Source: UBA8337 sp049889915
GTDB taxonomy: Bacteria; Pseudomonadota; Alphaproteobacteria; RS24
Direction of reading: 5' to 3'
DNA length: 6,097 nt
Assembly (NCBI GenBank): GCA_049889915.1
Contig: JBMHCM010000003.1
Coordinates: 1-6,097, forward strand
Within the stretch, counting starts at the first letter, position 1. Every line of letters starts with the position of its first letter. Below, piece after piece: positions 6,088 through 6,097 of the stretch. A model generated the notes under the pieces. It saw only the letters and a program-made list of their open reading frames with translations, was not told the DNA's origin and did not search any database. A program made the translations under genes and the position numbers.

Positions 6088-6097
6088 CTGGTATCCT

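Overview
The window looks like about 6 kb of chromosome from an alphaproteobacterium. The evidence is a PhoR-type kinase directly upstream of a pstS-type gene, the residue pattern of both proteins, and a PimC-like acyl-CoA dehydrogenase. The lineage call is an inference from protein style and moderate GC, and I cannot name a genus. There is no sign of mobile elements, tRNA or rRNA genes, CRISPR arrays or long repeats.

Layout. Positions 1-998 (minus strand, running off the left edge) encode a PstS-like periplasmic phosphate-binding protein with a signal peptide. A 129-base gap carries a well-formed PhoB-box array of three 11-bp-spaced units. Positions 1128-2186 (minus) encode a PhoR-like PAS/histidine kinase with no membrane segment and a degenerate G1 ATP-binding box. 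A 124-base divergent gap leads to 2311-2640 (plus), a small DUF442/TIGR01244 rhodanese-like protein. It ends 3 bases from the convergent end of 2644-4680 (minus), a secreted copper/TPQ amine oxidase with every catalytic and copper-binding residue in place. A 178-base divergent control region with overlapping promoter-like elements and two inverted repeats separates it from 4859-6034 (plus), an acyl-CoA dehydrogenase of the PimC-like type. The last 63 bases hold no gene I can support.

How the genes fit together. The left third is a phosphate-starvation module. PhoR would control PhoB, PhoB would bind the box in front of pstS, and the rest of the pst operon (pstC, pstA, pstB, phoU, phoB) is expected beyond the left edge. 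The right half is catabolic. The amine oxidase would turn primary amines into aldehydes, ammonia and hydrogen peroxide outside the cytoplasm, and the dehydrogenase would oxidise an acyl-CoA in the cytoplasm. Their shared divergent control region suggests, but does not prove, joint regulation. I see no clearly new multi-gene system. The points most worth a second look are the G1 box and missing membrane anchor of the PhoR-like kinase, the three-unit Pho box, and the shared divergent promoter region.
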